A stretch of DNA of 64,000 nucleotides from Gymnothorax reevesii. Taxonomy: Eukaryota > Chordata > Actinopteri > Anguilliformes > Muraenidae. Below, piece by piece: positions 23,651-35,461 of this stretch; positions within the stretch are counted from its first letter, which is position 1, and each line of letters starts with the position of its first letter. A model generated the notes under the pieces. It saw nothing but the letters and a program-made list of their open reading frames with translations, did not search any database and was not told where the DNA came from. The stretch is taken from assembly GCA_029721435.1 (NCBI GenBank), contig CM056576.1, positions 121,323,166 to 121,387,165 on the forward strand, in the 5' to 3' direction. The translations under genes and the position numbers were made by a program.

Positions 23651-24475
23651 TGGACACTGTTCTGACAGAATCTTTCATCCTTTGACATTTTCCAGGAAGC
23701 ATTTTGCTGAGAAAGCTGAAGAACAAAGCAGATTGAAGGGGCACTATGTTGTGAGTTGATGATTTAAGGACTGCCCCACTTTTTTATCTCCTAAATCTGA
23801 AAATTTGCGTCTGAGAAATTTTTCAGTGGCTGCTTTTGTCAACATTACAACTGGGCATCTGGAGGACTCTGCATTCAATCCTGTTGTCTCCTGTAACTTA
23901 GGGGCTGTTATAAACTTGTGCTGCACTTGTGAATGAGTAGAGCATTTATTCTTGCACAGTTATCCATTCAGTGCGAGTAGGCATTAGTTCTTTTTTTTTT
24001 AACATAGCTAATAATGAAAAGGAATACAATAAATTTGTGTTACGTAAAAATTAATGCCACCCATTCATCTTCCATCAAAATTCCACAGCAGGGAGGCCCT
24101 GACTATGTGAACATCGTTATTGACTGGACTGCTTTCCGACAGTAACTAACTGAAAAAAGGGGTCATTTGGGCTGCAAAGCAATAAGAGACAAAAGAAAGA
24201 CTGAAAAACTAGTGAACCAGTGGGCAGAGTCAGTAGTTTCGCATTGTCAAGTTGCGCATTAAAAACCTGAATGGAAACACTGAAAATTCAAAAAAATTTC
24301 CAAATATCGCAAAAGAAGTTGTGCTCCGGGGAGGTGGAGAAGTTGGTGTGTCGTTAAAAGGAAAATGCGAATAAGTGCTCTGATAACAGATGTAGTGAAT
24401 AAACGGTGACGCTCATAATCACGTGACATATAGACCACTGCAAAGTCTCTTCATCTCTCGATGGCTTTCAACCAT
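23651..24475. other. Unique noncoding DNA
   Basis: No gene or repeat is recognised. A short T-run lies at 23991-24000. Confidence 0.4.
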
Positions 24476-24570
24476 ATATCAAGGGCTTAGAACCAGAAGT
24501 GGCTATAGTAGGAATTTGAATATAGCTAGGAATTTGGACATAGCCACATCTGGTTCTAAGCCCTCAATAT
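24476..24570. repeat. Short inverted repeat (hairpin)
   Basis: The 31-bp arm 24476-24506 (core AGGGCTTAGAACCAGAAGTG) pairs with 24540-24570 at 28 of 31 positions. The 33-base loop contains TAGGAATTTG twice. It may be a tiny MITE; no target duplication is clear. Confidence 0.75.
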
Positions 24571-25415
24571 TGATCACTAGATTGCTGATAGGGTTCGCTC
24601 AGTGAAGCATCTGTTCCAGCAGCGTATTCAGTCCACCGGAAGTATAATTCACTCATGGACTCCCATTTATTTTTGCTTACTTTAAAATTACATTTTCAAA
24701 AATACTTGCGTCCGAGTCAGTGTTATTTCAGTATCGCTGTGAAGAGCAAGATTTTGTCTCTCAATATGTGCTTTTTGGAGGGTGGAAAGCAGCACATTTA
24801 CTGAAGCAAAGCTCGAAATGTGACTTGGTGTCAACGTTAAAGTGCGAGCAGAAAAGTAAAGTTAAAATGATCAAGGCTTTTAATGACCCTCAGATAAGAT
24901 AATTGCTTGGAAGTTTTCGCCATTTTAAGAAACATCGATGAACGTCCGTATACCTTATCAAATTACTCTCTGGTTTCCTCACTTCATTGTACCCTGGTTG
25001 AGCATATTTGTCATCAACCAAATTGTTTATATTGAATCATGTGGCCAAGCCAACGTTGTTGTAAGCAAGTGCTAGTTAACTCAGGCTACTTCTTTACGAA
25101 AGCGTCATCTTTGCCCCTGTCCGGTTAAAACACTGCTCTCAAAAATGATCACTGCACAGCACACATCAAGAGGATAGAAAAAAGTTTTTTCTCCTGATTT
25201 TCAACAGTCAAGCCTTTCTCCCCTCCTTGTCTTTTGGAACAGACAAAGCGACTTGTCCACTTTTTTAAATATTATGCAGGTAAGAAGTATTGTCGTTGAA
25301 TGTCAATTCCGAATAGCTACCTTGTTAGCCACCTAGTTAATTTTATTAACTGCTAAGTCAATGCATTCCAATTTTATTCAAATGTATAGCTTGCTTTTGA
25401 TATGTTTTCCTTACT
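24571..25415. other. Unique noncoding DNA
   Basis: No gene, RNA or repeat family is recognised. Confidence 0.4.
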
Positions 25416-25419
25416 CAAG

Positions 25420-25675
25420 CCCCCCCCCCCCCCAATCCTCCCACTACCTCACACACTCTCACTCACTCCCACTCCCTCACTCACACTCTCACTCTCACAC
25501 TCGCTCACACTCTTACTCTCACACTCTCCCCACCCACTTTGTAAGGTTTTTCCAGATTACAGGAGATGTGTGTATGTGTTTGTTTGAGAAGATGTGTGTG
25601 CATGTGTGAACAGTGTTTCTTCGGTGGTGTGTTAGTGAATTGTGTGTATGTGCATATGTGTGTGTGGGGGCACAT
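25420..25675. repeat. Poly-C run, CACTCT-rich block and TG-rich block
   Basis: About 15 cytosines at 25421-25435 are followed by degenerate CACTCACTCT units to 25530. After 30 bases of ordinary sequence comes a TGTGTG-rich stretch to 25670. The C-rich and CACTC-rich pattern recurs at 43778-43830. Confidence 0.8.
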
Positions 25676-26285
25676 GAGGCTATCCTCTAACGGAGCATTG
25701 CAACAGAGATTACTAGCAGAACAGAAAAACTGACAGGAACAAAAACAAAAGCCTCAAAGATGCTGGTGGGCCCATTCTGAGCAGTCACAGCTGCCCACAA
25801 ATTACAGCATTTTATGTTGACGTATATTGTAGCCTTCTTTTCAGCAGATAACAGTTTTATGATATATTCCATTAAACATCTGGAACATTCTGAGCACCAT
25901 ATTTCATCCCACTTTTAATTTACTGTACTGGCAGGTTGGTTGTTTCAGATAGAAACATCAGAATCAGCATAGCATTCCAAAGACACATTCTGTGCGATTC
26001 ATCGTTCACATTGCAGCGACATGAATGGTAGGTGCTAAATGGCGTCGAAAGGTCAACGAGTGCCCTCAGGAATGAGGTAGGACTGGTGTTTCTGAACAGA
26101 TGACCTTTGACAGGAGGTTAAGCAAGCATAAACAAATCAGCTGCCTGTTATGATCACTAAGAAGAAAGGAACAGTAACTTAAACACCCATGGATCATGAA
26201 ACCATTACCCACTGCTAACAATACATTGCCCTTCCACCATTCCTTTGTCAGCTGTCACTGATGTTCTCAGCTTTGTTTCCCTTTG
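25676..26285. other. Unique noncoding DNA
   Basis: No gene or repeat is recognised. Confidence 0.4.
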
Positions 26286-26288
26286 CGC

Positions 26289-26409
26289 GTCGCCTGCGAA
26301 GCATAGCGGCACATAGGGATCACTTTGTCCGGCGTCTGTCTGTCCGTCTGTCCGGTAGTCACACTTTCAGTTGGTAGTCACACTTTCACATAAGTGCTTC
26401 GCAGGCGAC
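26289..26409. mobile_element. Small element bounded by GTCGCCTGCGAAGCA inverted repeats
   Basis: Perfect 15-bp inverted repeats lie at 26289-26303 and 26395-26409. Between them are (GTCTGTCC)n and a duplicated GGTAGTCACACTTTCA. This fits a fish repeat type carrying TCCGTCTGTCC arrays. The true outer limits may be wider. Confidence 0.65.
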
Positions 26410-27413
26410 ACATGTGTTCACCTGAATACTCTAGTTTTTGTTGTATCAACAAATATTTCTGATTACATATGCACCAGCCTTGTACATAGTTTAATCTGTG
26501 TGTTAATTTCTTCGTAACCTAATTTTGTGTTCCCAGTCAAAAATGACCCACTAATTACAACTGTAAATAAATCACTATACTGCCGGAACCATCTGTTGTT
26601 ATACTGAACCTTTATATCAATCTCATGTCTAAAAATTACGATTGGATTTACTTTTCTGCTTGAAACCTGTGGCCTGCAAGCCTAATTGATCTGCTTGTCC
26701 AACTTGCATTTAAGGAAAAATTGCATAATTTCTGGCATACAGCTTAACTATTGTGACTATTGTGAATACCCGAGGGAACATACTGCGGCATTTATTACAC
26801 ACAACTCAGTAATGTCTCTCCAGTCCACCTCCTTCCAGTCATCTTTGTTCTCAAGTCACCCATTCAAGCTAGTCATGTTTTTCACCATGACTTGTTTGGC
26901 TCTGTCTGGAGCAGTTTGAAACAGGATTTAATGCCAACAAGTCAGAATGCAGCAGATCTTCATCATCATAGTTTGCCATCCTGAACTCCCAACGGTTATC
27001 TGAAAAGTTGGGTCATTGTGCTGACACAGATTAGTCATGCGCAAAGTCCTTACAGTCGTTTATATTCTGTCTTCCAAGATATTTTTTGTTATTGTATGAA
27101 AAGAATGTTCTGATTGTTGGTAATGGTATTCTATTATACATTAGGTGTAATATTTAGTTTGAATGTTGTGCCTGTAAAGGGGGGGGGGGCATTTTTACTG
27201 GCAAAAATGAAGAAAATTTATCATGAGATTAAGATTCTATCAGGAAAATGTTACTTCCATTTAAAAAGTTAGATAAAGAAAGGTTCCTATTGGGTAAAGA
27301 TTCTATGGGGGATAGGTACCCTTAGCAGTACAGTTCTACTGGTATACAGATGGGTATAGATTCTGTTGGGGAAAAATTCACATCAGATGAAGATTTTAGT
27401 GGGGAGAGGCAGC
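26410..27413. other. Unique noncoding DNA
   Basis: A G-run (10 bases) lies at 27180-27189. Between 27235 and 27415 the phrase AGATTCTA.(T/G)GGGG recurs at irregular spacing, probably a decayed tandem repeat. No gene is seen. Confidence 0.4.
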
Positions 27414-27665
27414 GGTCCTTATGGGGACCAAAACCTGGTCCTAATATGGAAAAACATCATTTCTGAGGTCCTGGTTGAGGTTAGGAGTCAGGTGTGAATG
27501 GGGGTTAGGTTAAGGTCGGGGTTAGGCATCATTTGGTTAAGGTTATGGTTAGGGGTTAATGTTAGGCTGTCCATAATGAATGGAAGTCAATACAATGTCC
27601 TAATAAGGATAGCTGTGCAAACTTGTTTGTATGTATGTGTGTGCATGTGAGTGTGTGTGCGTCTG
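27414..27665. repeat. Telomere-like GGTTAG block with GGTCCTTATGGGGACC edge
   Basis: It starts with GGTCCTTATGGGGACCAAAA, runs through degenerate GGTTAGG/GGTTAAGG units (27476-27565), then TGTCCATAATGAATGGAAGT and AATGTCCTAATAAGGATAGC, and ends in a TG-rich tail. I recognise this as a common dispersed fish repeat, not a telomere. A related block in the opposite orientation is at 61835-62126. Confidence 0.75.
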
Positions 27666-29550
27666 CACAGGGGTCTGGGTGTGGCAGTAGGCCCATCTGA
27701 TGACTGGACACATCCCTGGGCTCTAAAATTTCTCCAACTGTCTGCTACTTGTGCTCTCATCCAGTCATTACCAATGGCCGCACATTTCTGGCCGGGAACA
27801 CGTAGATGTTGAGAAGTTAAATAGAACACCAAAAATTACATAAAAATGTCCTTATTGTATTTTGTGTGTTCAGATGCTGAGGGTGGACAATGTTAAGGAG
27901 CTTTATTTCAGTTGGATGAAACGAACATTGAACTTGTTCATCGATCATATTTAACGGGAACACAACCGGAGGGTTCAGTGGAGGGGGGCGGGGGGGAATT
28001 GTCTGCATTTGAACAATGCTCAGCATATCTGAATTTTAAAAATATCACGAATGATGCAGAGCACAAAGCTATTAGATTTTGAATTTCGAGGTTGATGTTC
28101 GCATCGCTTTTCAAATTTCCCATTACCTTCTGCTCACGCAGTAAGAGAGAATTCTTGTTTCCTGCAAAGCATTTTGGGTAATGTTGTGATTGCTTATTTG
28201 ACATTATATATTATAAAGCTCGAAAGAGAGAAAAGAAAGGTTGTAATCCCTCAGAAAATTTGAGATTAATATTAATATCAAATCCAAATTGTGGTGCTGG
28301 AATCAATGTGGCATGAAATGGCCAATCTCTTGCATAGCCCCCCACATTAACATCACATTAACATCAACTGACCTGCTCAACTTGGCTGGGGGGTCTGGTA
28401 GATATCATAAATTATAGACATCTAGCCAGGTCAGATAGTTGCTAATGACGGTTTTCATCATCACTTGAATCACTCAGCCATTTTCTTGTATCCTTGAGAA
28501 GGCCATGAGGTAGAAAACTGTCATGTCATATTAATTATTGATTTAGCATCAAGGTGATAGCCCACACAACTTTTCACCGATGGGCATTTCAATAGCTACT
28601 TCCTCATCAAATGATTGGCTCTGACTTTTAGTGTCTATATAATCATATAAAAATTAATTACATTTCATTTTAACAACGTGTTTGTCCATGAGTTGGCATC
28701 CATTACTTAAGAATTTAGTAAATGATTGTGCTGGCAAGAGAGTTGCAGTCCTGCTCCTTTTAAATTATTTGAAGATTTAACGATAAAAAAAGACTAATAG
28801 TGTGGCAAGCCAATGTTTACCTGCAGTAATTTGAGCATTGTAGGGGCATTCAATACAAGCTAAGCTCACTTTGTTACTAAAAGAGCGGAGATTTTATTTA
28901 TTTTCTAACCCAGGGTTTGCAGCACATTTCAAGAGGCAGATCACAAAATGTGTTTGCATTCAGAAAAAAGAAAAAAAATTCTTTTAATTCCAGAAATATT
29001 TGACCAATTCAATGACGATTGAGTCAAAATTTCATGATTCTACAAACACAAAAGAGAAATAAATGAAATTCTTGACAAAGAAGGGGAAAGGCAGTGCGAC
29101 TTATTTTTATTGGAAAAAACTAGGGAAGAAGTTACTTGGGCATTATTGAAGTAATACAATGAACTACAGAGAGGGGAGGATATAATAATGGTGGGACAAT
29201 CAATCAAGACCAATCCACTCAGTGGAAGAAGGTCGAGGCTGAACCCTGATTCTCTTCTCATAGATCCAAAATGGATATTGACTTTGATGACTGATCTTCT
29301 TTGGAATAGAATGCATAAAGGAATGAATCTGGCATACACTGTTTTAAATTGGATTATGCAACCCAGCACCGCAGGGCAGAAATGGTCAAAGATGGATACT
29401 GTATGGAAGTCATAAGTCATTCAGACCATGAACATGTTCATAAGAGTCTCTCTTTTCTCCTAGCAAATGAATGATTCAAAATACAGAATGATTTTATGCT
29501 CAAAAATAAAATAAAATTGAGTTGTGAACATTAGATGAAGTTTGTGTAAA
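27666..29550. other. Unique noncoding DNA
   Basis: No gene or repeat is recognised. A G-rich run lies at 27980-27996. The 126-codon minus frame at 29040-29420 shows no domain and overlaps an opposite-strand frame of 75 codons. Confidence 0.4.
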
Positions 29551-30200
29551 ATAAGAGCATGACTGCACCAGTGAGAGAACTTTATCTGTTTGTGGAAAAA
29601 CCACTGCCAGCATATCATATTGCCGAAACCAGTATTAAGACGCTGTTATGCCGCTTCGTTGACATCCAGGAGCTTGTGCTCTACAATTTATCTCGGATGA
29701 CAATGACTGATACTTTTTTGATTTACATTTGCTGTGCAGCCGTATTATTTGATTTCCACTGTTTACAATATTGTTGCTTCTTGTACGGAGTTGTCCACCC
29801 TGATTTCCAATGCTGCTACGATATTATCGCCTAACAAAATGTATGTGTTCAATATGCAGTGAAGAAGACTGCTGTAAAAACAGTTACAGGCTTTGTTGCT
29901 GTAGCGGTTTCCATCCACTGTGGTAAACAATATAACATAGCAAATGAGGTCCTGGTTATCATTAAAAAGCAGCTTTGCCGAATAGAACAGGCCATGATTG
30001 TATTTGACAATTGCATTTTAAGTGCACTCCAGGGAGCTGTCTGATCAAATGACATTAACCATCCCCAGGTTTCATTAATTCCATAACTAAGTGCTCTGTG
30101 TTAAATGAATGGGTGATTAGTGGTTAAACAGTGGGATGAAATGAGCTGCTAATGAATTCTCATTAGACGGATTTCCAGACAGAACTTTTTTCCCTGACTT
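29551..30200. promoter_or_regulatory. Candidate conserved noncoding region
   Basis: The stretch is repeat-free and dense in homeodomain-like words: TTCATTAATTCC, GGTGATTAGTGG, GCTAATGAATTCTCATTAG, GATCAAATGACATTAACC. Overlapping frames (29559-29834, 29859-30044) have no domain. Composition suggests regulatory DNA; no comparison was possible. Confidence 0.3.
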
Positions 30201-30487
30201 TATAATGCCTTAAGAGCAGTGGACAAAGTTACTGTCCAAAAGAAAAATCAGAGAACAAAACCAGAAGGGAAATGAAGATTGCAGAAATGTCTTTTTAATG
30301 TAGAAACAATTTGGGCTGTACATTTTTTCCACTGTAGAAATTGTATTGTTGGCTGCATAGCTTGTATTCATAGCTCATATTTATTAATTTCAGAAAAGCC
30401 AAAAGTTTGGAAGCAAGATCAAATTTTAACAAAAAAGATCATTGTTTCATTGGCATACTTTGCAACAAAATAAGCATGATTATTATA

Positions 30488-32085
30488 CAACCCCAATTCC
30501 GAAATAGTTGGGACAAAGTGTAAATTGTGAATAAAATCAAAATGCAATGACTTTCAGATCACTTGAGCCAATATGTTATTTACAATAGAACATAGATAAC
30601 ATTTCAAATGTTGAAATTGAGGCATTTTAATTTTAATCCTCAAAATGAGCTTATTTCAAATTTTCTGGCTGCAACAGTTCTCAAGAAAATTGGGGCACAG
30701 GCAAAAAAAGGGCTGAAAAGCAATTAATATATAAGAGAATCAGCTGAAAGAACATTTAGCGAGTAATTAAGTTAACTGGCATCAGGTGTGTAACGTGATT
30801 GGCTATAAAAGGGATTTTTTAGAGAGGCTGAGTCTCTCAGAAGTAAAGATGGCCAGAGGCTCTCCAACCTGTGAAGGCTTGCATAAAAAAATTGTGGAAT
30901 ACTTTAAAAACAATGTTCCCCAACATCAAATTGCAAAGGCTATGAAGATCTCATCATGGACAGTGCACAGCATCATCAAAAGATTCAGAGAAACTGGAAA
31001 AATCTGTGCATCAGGGACAAGACCGAAGACCTTTACTGGATGCCCATGATCTTCGGGCCCTCAGACGCCACTGCATCACTCACCAGCATGATTTTGTCAT
31101 TGACATTACCAAATGAGCCAGGAATACTTTCAAAAAACCATTGTCTGTAAACACAGTCTGCCGTGCCATCCACAGATGCCACCTAAAACTCTATCATGCA
31201 AAAAGGAAGCCATTGTTGAGCATGATCCAGAAGCGCCGGCGTGTTCTGTGGGCCAAGGCTCATTTAAAATTGATTGTAGCAAATTGGCAGTGTCCTGTCG
31301 TCAGATGGGTCCAAATTTGACATTCTTGTAGGAAATCATGGGGGTTGTGTCCTCCGGGCCAAAGAGGAGAAGACCACCCCTCTTGTTATCAGCGTTCAGT
31401 TCAAAAGCCAGCATTTCTGATGGTATGGGGGTGCATTAGTGCATATGGTGTGGGACACTTGCCTGTTTTAAAAAGCATCATGAATGCTGAAAGGTATATA
31501 AAGGTTTTAGAGTAACATATGCTCCCCTTCAGACAACATCTATTCTAGGGAAGGTCTTATGTATTTCAGCAGGACAATGCAAAACCACATACTGCAGCTA
31601 TTACAACAGCATGGCTTTGTAGTAGAAGAGTCCATCTGCTGAACAGGCCTGCCTGCAGTCCTGATCTTTCACCGATTGAGAACATTTGGCTCATAATTAA
31701 GCAAAAAGTCAGTCAAAGGAGACCCAAAACTCTCCAGCAGCTAGAAGCCTGTATTACACAAGAGCACGATCAATTTCCAATGGCTAAGCTCAAGGAACCT
31801 GTCTTCTCAATGCCCAGACGCCTCCACTCTGTGTCAAAAAGAAGAGGGGATGCTACACATTGTAAACAGGCCCCTGTCCCAACTTTTTTGAGACCTGTAG
31901 TAGTCATCAAATTTGAAATGAGCTCACTTTGTGGATAAAATTGTAAAATTTCTCAGTTTCAACATTTGCTATGTCATCTCTGTTCTATTGTGAGTAAAAT
32001 AATGGTTGATGTGATTTGAAACTCATTGCATTTTTATTTTATTCACATTTGACACTTTGTCCTAACTATTTCAGAATTGGGGTTG
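30488..32085 (+). mobile_element. Tc1-like transposon, copy 3, full length (1598 bp)
   Basis: It begins CAACCCCAATTCCGAAATAG and ends CTATTTCAGAATTGGGGTTG, with TA at 30486-30487 and 32086-32087. Each end also carries an inner repeat near 180 bases in (GTTCTCAAGAAAATTGGGGC on the left, CCCAACTTTTTTGAGACC on the right). This inverted-repeat/direct-repeat arrangement is typical of fish Tc1 elements. It is the reference copy for 3338-5936 and 21058-22192. Confidence 0.95.
30849..31890 (+). pseudogene. Tc1-like transposase relic (copy 3)
   Basis: The start is ATG at 30849 (MARGSPTCEGLHKKI). The helix-turn-helix HQIAKAMKISS and RFRETGK are intact, then a one-base loss near 31000 shifts the frame. 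The linker reads [14 protein letters not shown] in the new frame, followed by a stop where the family has a tryptophan (DITKW). The catalytic region near 31300 is altered. QQDNAKPHTAA (second aspartate) is at about 31565 and SPIENIW at about 31675. The last family motif, RRGDAT, is near 31845. Overall length fits a protein of about 340 residues, inactive here. Confidence 0.85.
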
Positions 32086-32087
32086 TA

Positions 32088-32452
32088 AAAAGAGTCTTTT
32101 ATCAGAATACATTTTTACTCAAATTATCAGGCCCATATTACTTGACCCATGGTCCTGGTGCCCGCTTGATTGCCTGACGTTGTGACTCTTGAAAATCTTC
32201 TCAACCCAAAAACAAACCCTCTCCTTTCTTTTGTTAACATTTATTCAGCATTGGTCAGGTAACATCAATGTATATTGTACCTAAAGGTAATTAGAGGAAA
32301 ATGGTGTCTAATCATGCTGTAAATACATCCCAAAATCCATAGATTTAATACTGGTTTTCAAGAAAGGCATTGAGAACAGAAACTTGAAGTTGCCTCCAAA
32401 TTTTTGACCTGCATTGGCCTTGCTTCCAAACTTCAGTCGTGTAGTGTACGTG
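32088..32452. other. Unique noncoding DNA between Tc1 and LINE
   Basis: No gene or repeat is recognised. Confidence 0.4.
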
Positions 32453-33078
32453 AACATAACATAACATAACATGAATGGCAAGAACAGGCCATTCAGCCCA
32501 ACTACGCATGTCAGTTTCTTTATTTTATTGTGAATATATCACTTCAGATACTCATTGACTCAATGGTGTCTAGCTTTAAGTCAAGCCTGCTCTTGAAAAC
32601 TCCCAAGGTCTCTGCCTCAACAATATGGTCAGGTAAGCTATTCCAAATTGTAATTACTCTTTGGGTGAAGAAATATTTCCGAATATCACTGCTAAATTTA
32701 CCTTTGGTCAACTTCCATTTGTGACCCCGAGTTCTACTCACAACACTTGGTCGAAGGAATCCTACATAATTCACTTTGTTAATCCCTTTAACATATTTAA
32801 AGATCTCAATCAAATCACCCCAGAGTCTCCTTCTCCTAAGACTAAAGAGATTAAGGATCTTCAACCTCTTCTCATAGCTTTCATCTTTTATACCTGGAAT
32901 TAGCTTAGTGGCTCTTCTCTGAACTTTCTCTAGAGTCTCTATATTTTTCTTAAAGTATGGTACCCAGAACTGTACACAATACTCCAGATGTAGTCTGACG
33001 AATGTGTTGTACAAAAGAACCATCACCTCCGTAAATTTGTACTCAATACTTTTGACAATGTATCCCAGCATTCTACAC
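32453..33078 (-). mobile_element. 5'-truncated LINE of the CR1/L2 group
   Basis: On the minus strand the order is the end of the reverse-transcriptase frame, a short 3' region with GGGCTGAATGGCCTGTTCTT, and a tail of TATGT pentamers (32453-32472 on the plus strand as ACATA repeats). Short tandem tails rather than poly-A are usual for CR1/L2-type LINEs. The element stops abruptly near 33078, where the reading frame begins, as expected for 5' truncation. I found no target duplication. Confidence 0.85.
32544..33071 (-). pseudogene. C-terminal 175 codons of LINE reverse transcriptase (partial)
   Basis: The frame is uninterrupted and ends at a natural stop. Motifs in order: VRLHLEYCVQFW (about residues 25-36), LEKVQRRATKLIPG, EKRLKILNLFSLRRRR and GDLIEIFKYVKG, then GKFSSDIRKYFFTQRVITIW and ETLGVFKSRLD near the C-terminus. 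This is the conserved C-terminal domain after the polymerase core in CR1/L2/jockey-type LINEs. The endonuclease and catalytic YADD region are absent through truncation, so it cannot act alone. The open frame suggests a fairly recent insertion. Confidence 0.88.
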
Positions 33079-34080
33079 TATCTACTCAGTAATGTGATAT
33101 GTGTCATTAGGTCATGCCGCAATGTATGGACCTATGTAAAGTTTGTGAACAAGCACTGATGAAACAGTTGCCAAAAAATTTGTGGTCCCAAATGAGACCT
33201 GAGGACAGTTTAGCAAATTAGTATAAATGTATGAAATCATTTATATTTCCCCTGGATTAATATACCAAATTTCCAAGAAACTGAACAAAACAATGCAATT
33301 TGACTGAGAGAAGGATTAAATGTTGAACGAACTGCAAAAAATAAAAAAAGTTGACTTAACTTAAAAAAGTAAGGCAAACAGCTGCAAAATGTTGTTGCAT
33401 GTGCCCAAGTCCAAATCCCAGTAGTTTGACAAACTCATTTTGGAAGGAATTTGGAACCTCCCTGCCTTACTTTATTCAAAGTGCTTCATGGATTCAGGTC
33501 TGGTGACTAGAAAAACATGAACTAATTTTACTGTTCATGAAAGCAGTATGAGATGACTTTCGCTCTCTAACACGGTGCATTATTGTGCAGGAAGAAGCCA
33601 TTAGATGATACATTGAAGCAAACAATTAAAAGGTTAATAGTGGCAGATACACATGGTCAGCGACACCAATGAGATAGGTTGTAACATCCAAAAGATGATT
33701 GATTAAGAGGACCAAAGCTTGCCAACAAAACAGCCCCTACACCTTTACACCACTCCCATCAAACTGAACTGTTAACACAAGCAGGTTGGGTCCATGGACT
33801 CATGCCGCCGATGCAAAATTCTGACCCTACCATCTGCATGTTGCAGTAGAAATAAAGATTCATGAGATTGAGATATGCTTTTCTAATCTGCAACGGTCCA
33901 GTTTTGGTTGTTCTGTGCCCGCTGCAGCCCCAGTTCTCCGTTCTTGGCTGAAAGGCATGAAACTTGACGTGGTCATTTCTTGTTGTAGCCTATTTGCCCA
34001 AAGGTTTGCCATGTTCTACATGCTGAGATGCCTCTGTGCTCACCACAGTTATAACAAGAGCCATCTGGCAATGGCGGATA
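33079..34080. other. Unique noncoding DNA
   Basis: No gene or repeat is recognised. Confidence 0.4.
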
Positions 34081-34325
34081 CCCCCGGCTGTAGGTTTTGT
34101 AACCTACAGGTTGTGTGGACAGACGGACAGACCAAAACCCCCAAAAGGCACAACTAGACCACAAGGAGAAGCTCCATACCAAATTTGGTGTTTGTAAGTG
34201 GTATAGTTTTCGAGTTCTGGTCCGGAAACGATTTTATTACAGGCGGATGGACAGACAGACGGACGGACGGACAGACGGACACACTGATCGCTATATCCTC
34301 CCGCATTATATGCCGGGGGGATAAA
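34081..34325. repeat. Dispersed repeat with GGACAGAC arrays
   Basis: It contains a perfect small hairpin at 34088-34109 (9-bp arms around TTGT), a first GTGGACAGACGGACAGACC block, and CATACCAAATTTGGTGT. A second (GGACAGAC/GGACGGAC)n block at 34244-34282 is followed by GCTATATCCTCCCGCATTAT. The GGACAGAC arrays resemble those in the small element at 26289-26409. It is probably a non-autonomous element; ends are not resolved. Confidence 0.55.
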
Positions 34326-35459
34326 AAGGGGTTAGCTGAGTCACCATAGCCTTTCTTCCTACTCTGACTTCTTTTCATTTCCATGCAGATGAATTTTATG
34401 TGAACTCTGTAGTGCACGACTTCTGTGCAAGAAATACTCAAACTATTTCATCTGCCACCAACAATCATGCCACAGTGAAAGTCACGAAGATCAGTTTTTG
34501 TTTCATGTGAACACCCAATGAAGCTCCGGACCTTCATCTCCATAATCTTGCGCTTTGCATTGATACCATATGATTTTTCTCTGCTTCCACTGATTGGATA
34601 ATTGCTCGGCTAAGCAGGTATACTGGAATTCCTAATACAGAGCAAGATGAGTGCGCCATGCAGTTACTACTGTCAAAGATCTGTGCTGATCCAGGTTGAT
34701 GAATAGAAGGATCATATTCTAGTTGGAACTGATAATATCAAGTATCAAATTTCAAACTAAGAGATGCTTACCTGTTTAATGGGTTAACATTTTATCCTCC
34801 AATGTTAATTCTGTGGGAACCTCATCCTCAAATTTGAAAGTGCGGAGGCATCAACAGTGTAAGGTGAGAGGGTGAGTATGTACTGTATGTGTGAGCGCAT
34901 GTAGTTTTTCATGTGTATTTGTGACGATGTGGGGCTGCATCAAAGAGGCTTAGAACATGAGACCAGTCTCCGGATTTTCTGTGGATCCTGGTCTGTTGTC
35001 ATTGAATCTGATTTTACTAAGCACAGCTACTACCACGAATTTAGTATTTTGCTATGTGTGCTAGTTCAGTATAGTGCAGTCTTTTTGGGATGAATGGATT
35101 TATTAAGGAATGGAATCTCTTCCTTTCCTCTTCATTAACCAGCTGAAGATGAGGAAGTGAAATTTATTTATTTGACACGAGTAAAATGCAACATAAATGA
35201 CCGTGATCTATGTCAATATTAATCTTTTCATGAGGAATTAATCAGGAAATGTGAGAGTACATGGTTACGGACACAAATGCGAATGTTGAATTGATTATCT
35301 TTAGGTAGTGTTGGCTTTGTAAAAGTATGCTCGTTTGTAGAATTTTATCCATAATAAACAGATGAAGTTTTAAAGACCGAATATTCAAATTCTCTGACTA
35401 TAATAGAAATGAATCACTCAATACTTGCTGGAGATTTAACACATTATTACTCAATAATA
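34326..35459. other. Unique noncoding DNA
   Basis: No gene or repeat family is recognised. Confidence 0.4.
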
Positions 35460-35461
35460 TA

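Noticed and set aside
25361..25609. Histidine/serine/proline-rich frame
   Set aside because: It is produced by a CACTCT microsatellite and poly-C; low complexity, not a protein.
29040..29420. 126-codon minus-strand frame as a possible gene
   Set aside because: It has no recognisable domain, and an opposite-strand frame overlaps it over most of its length.
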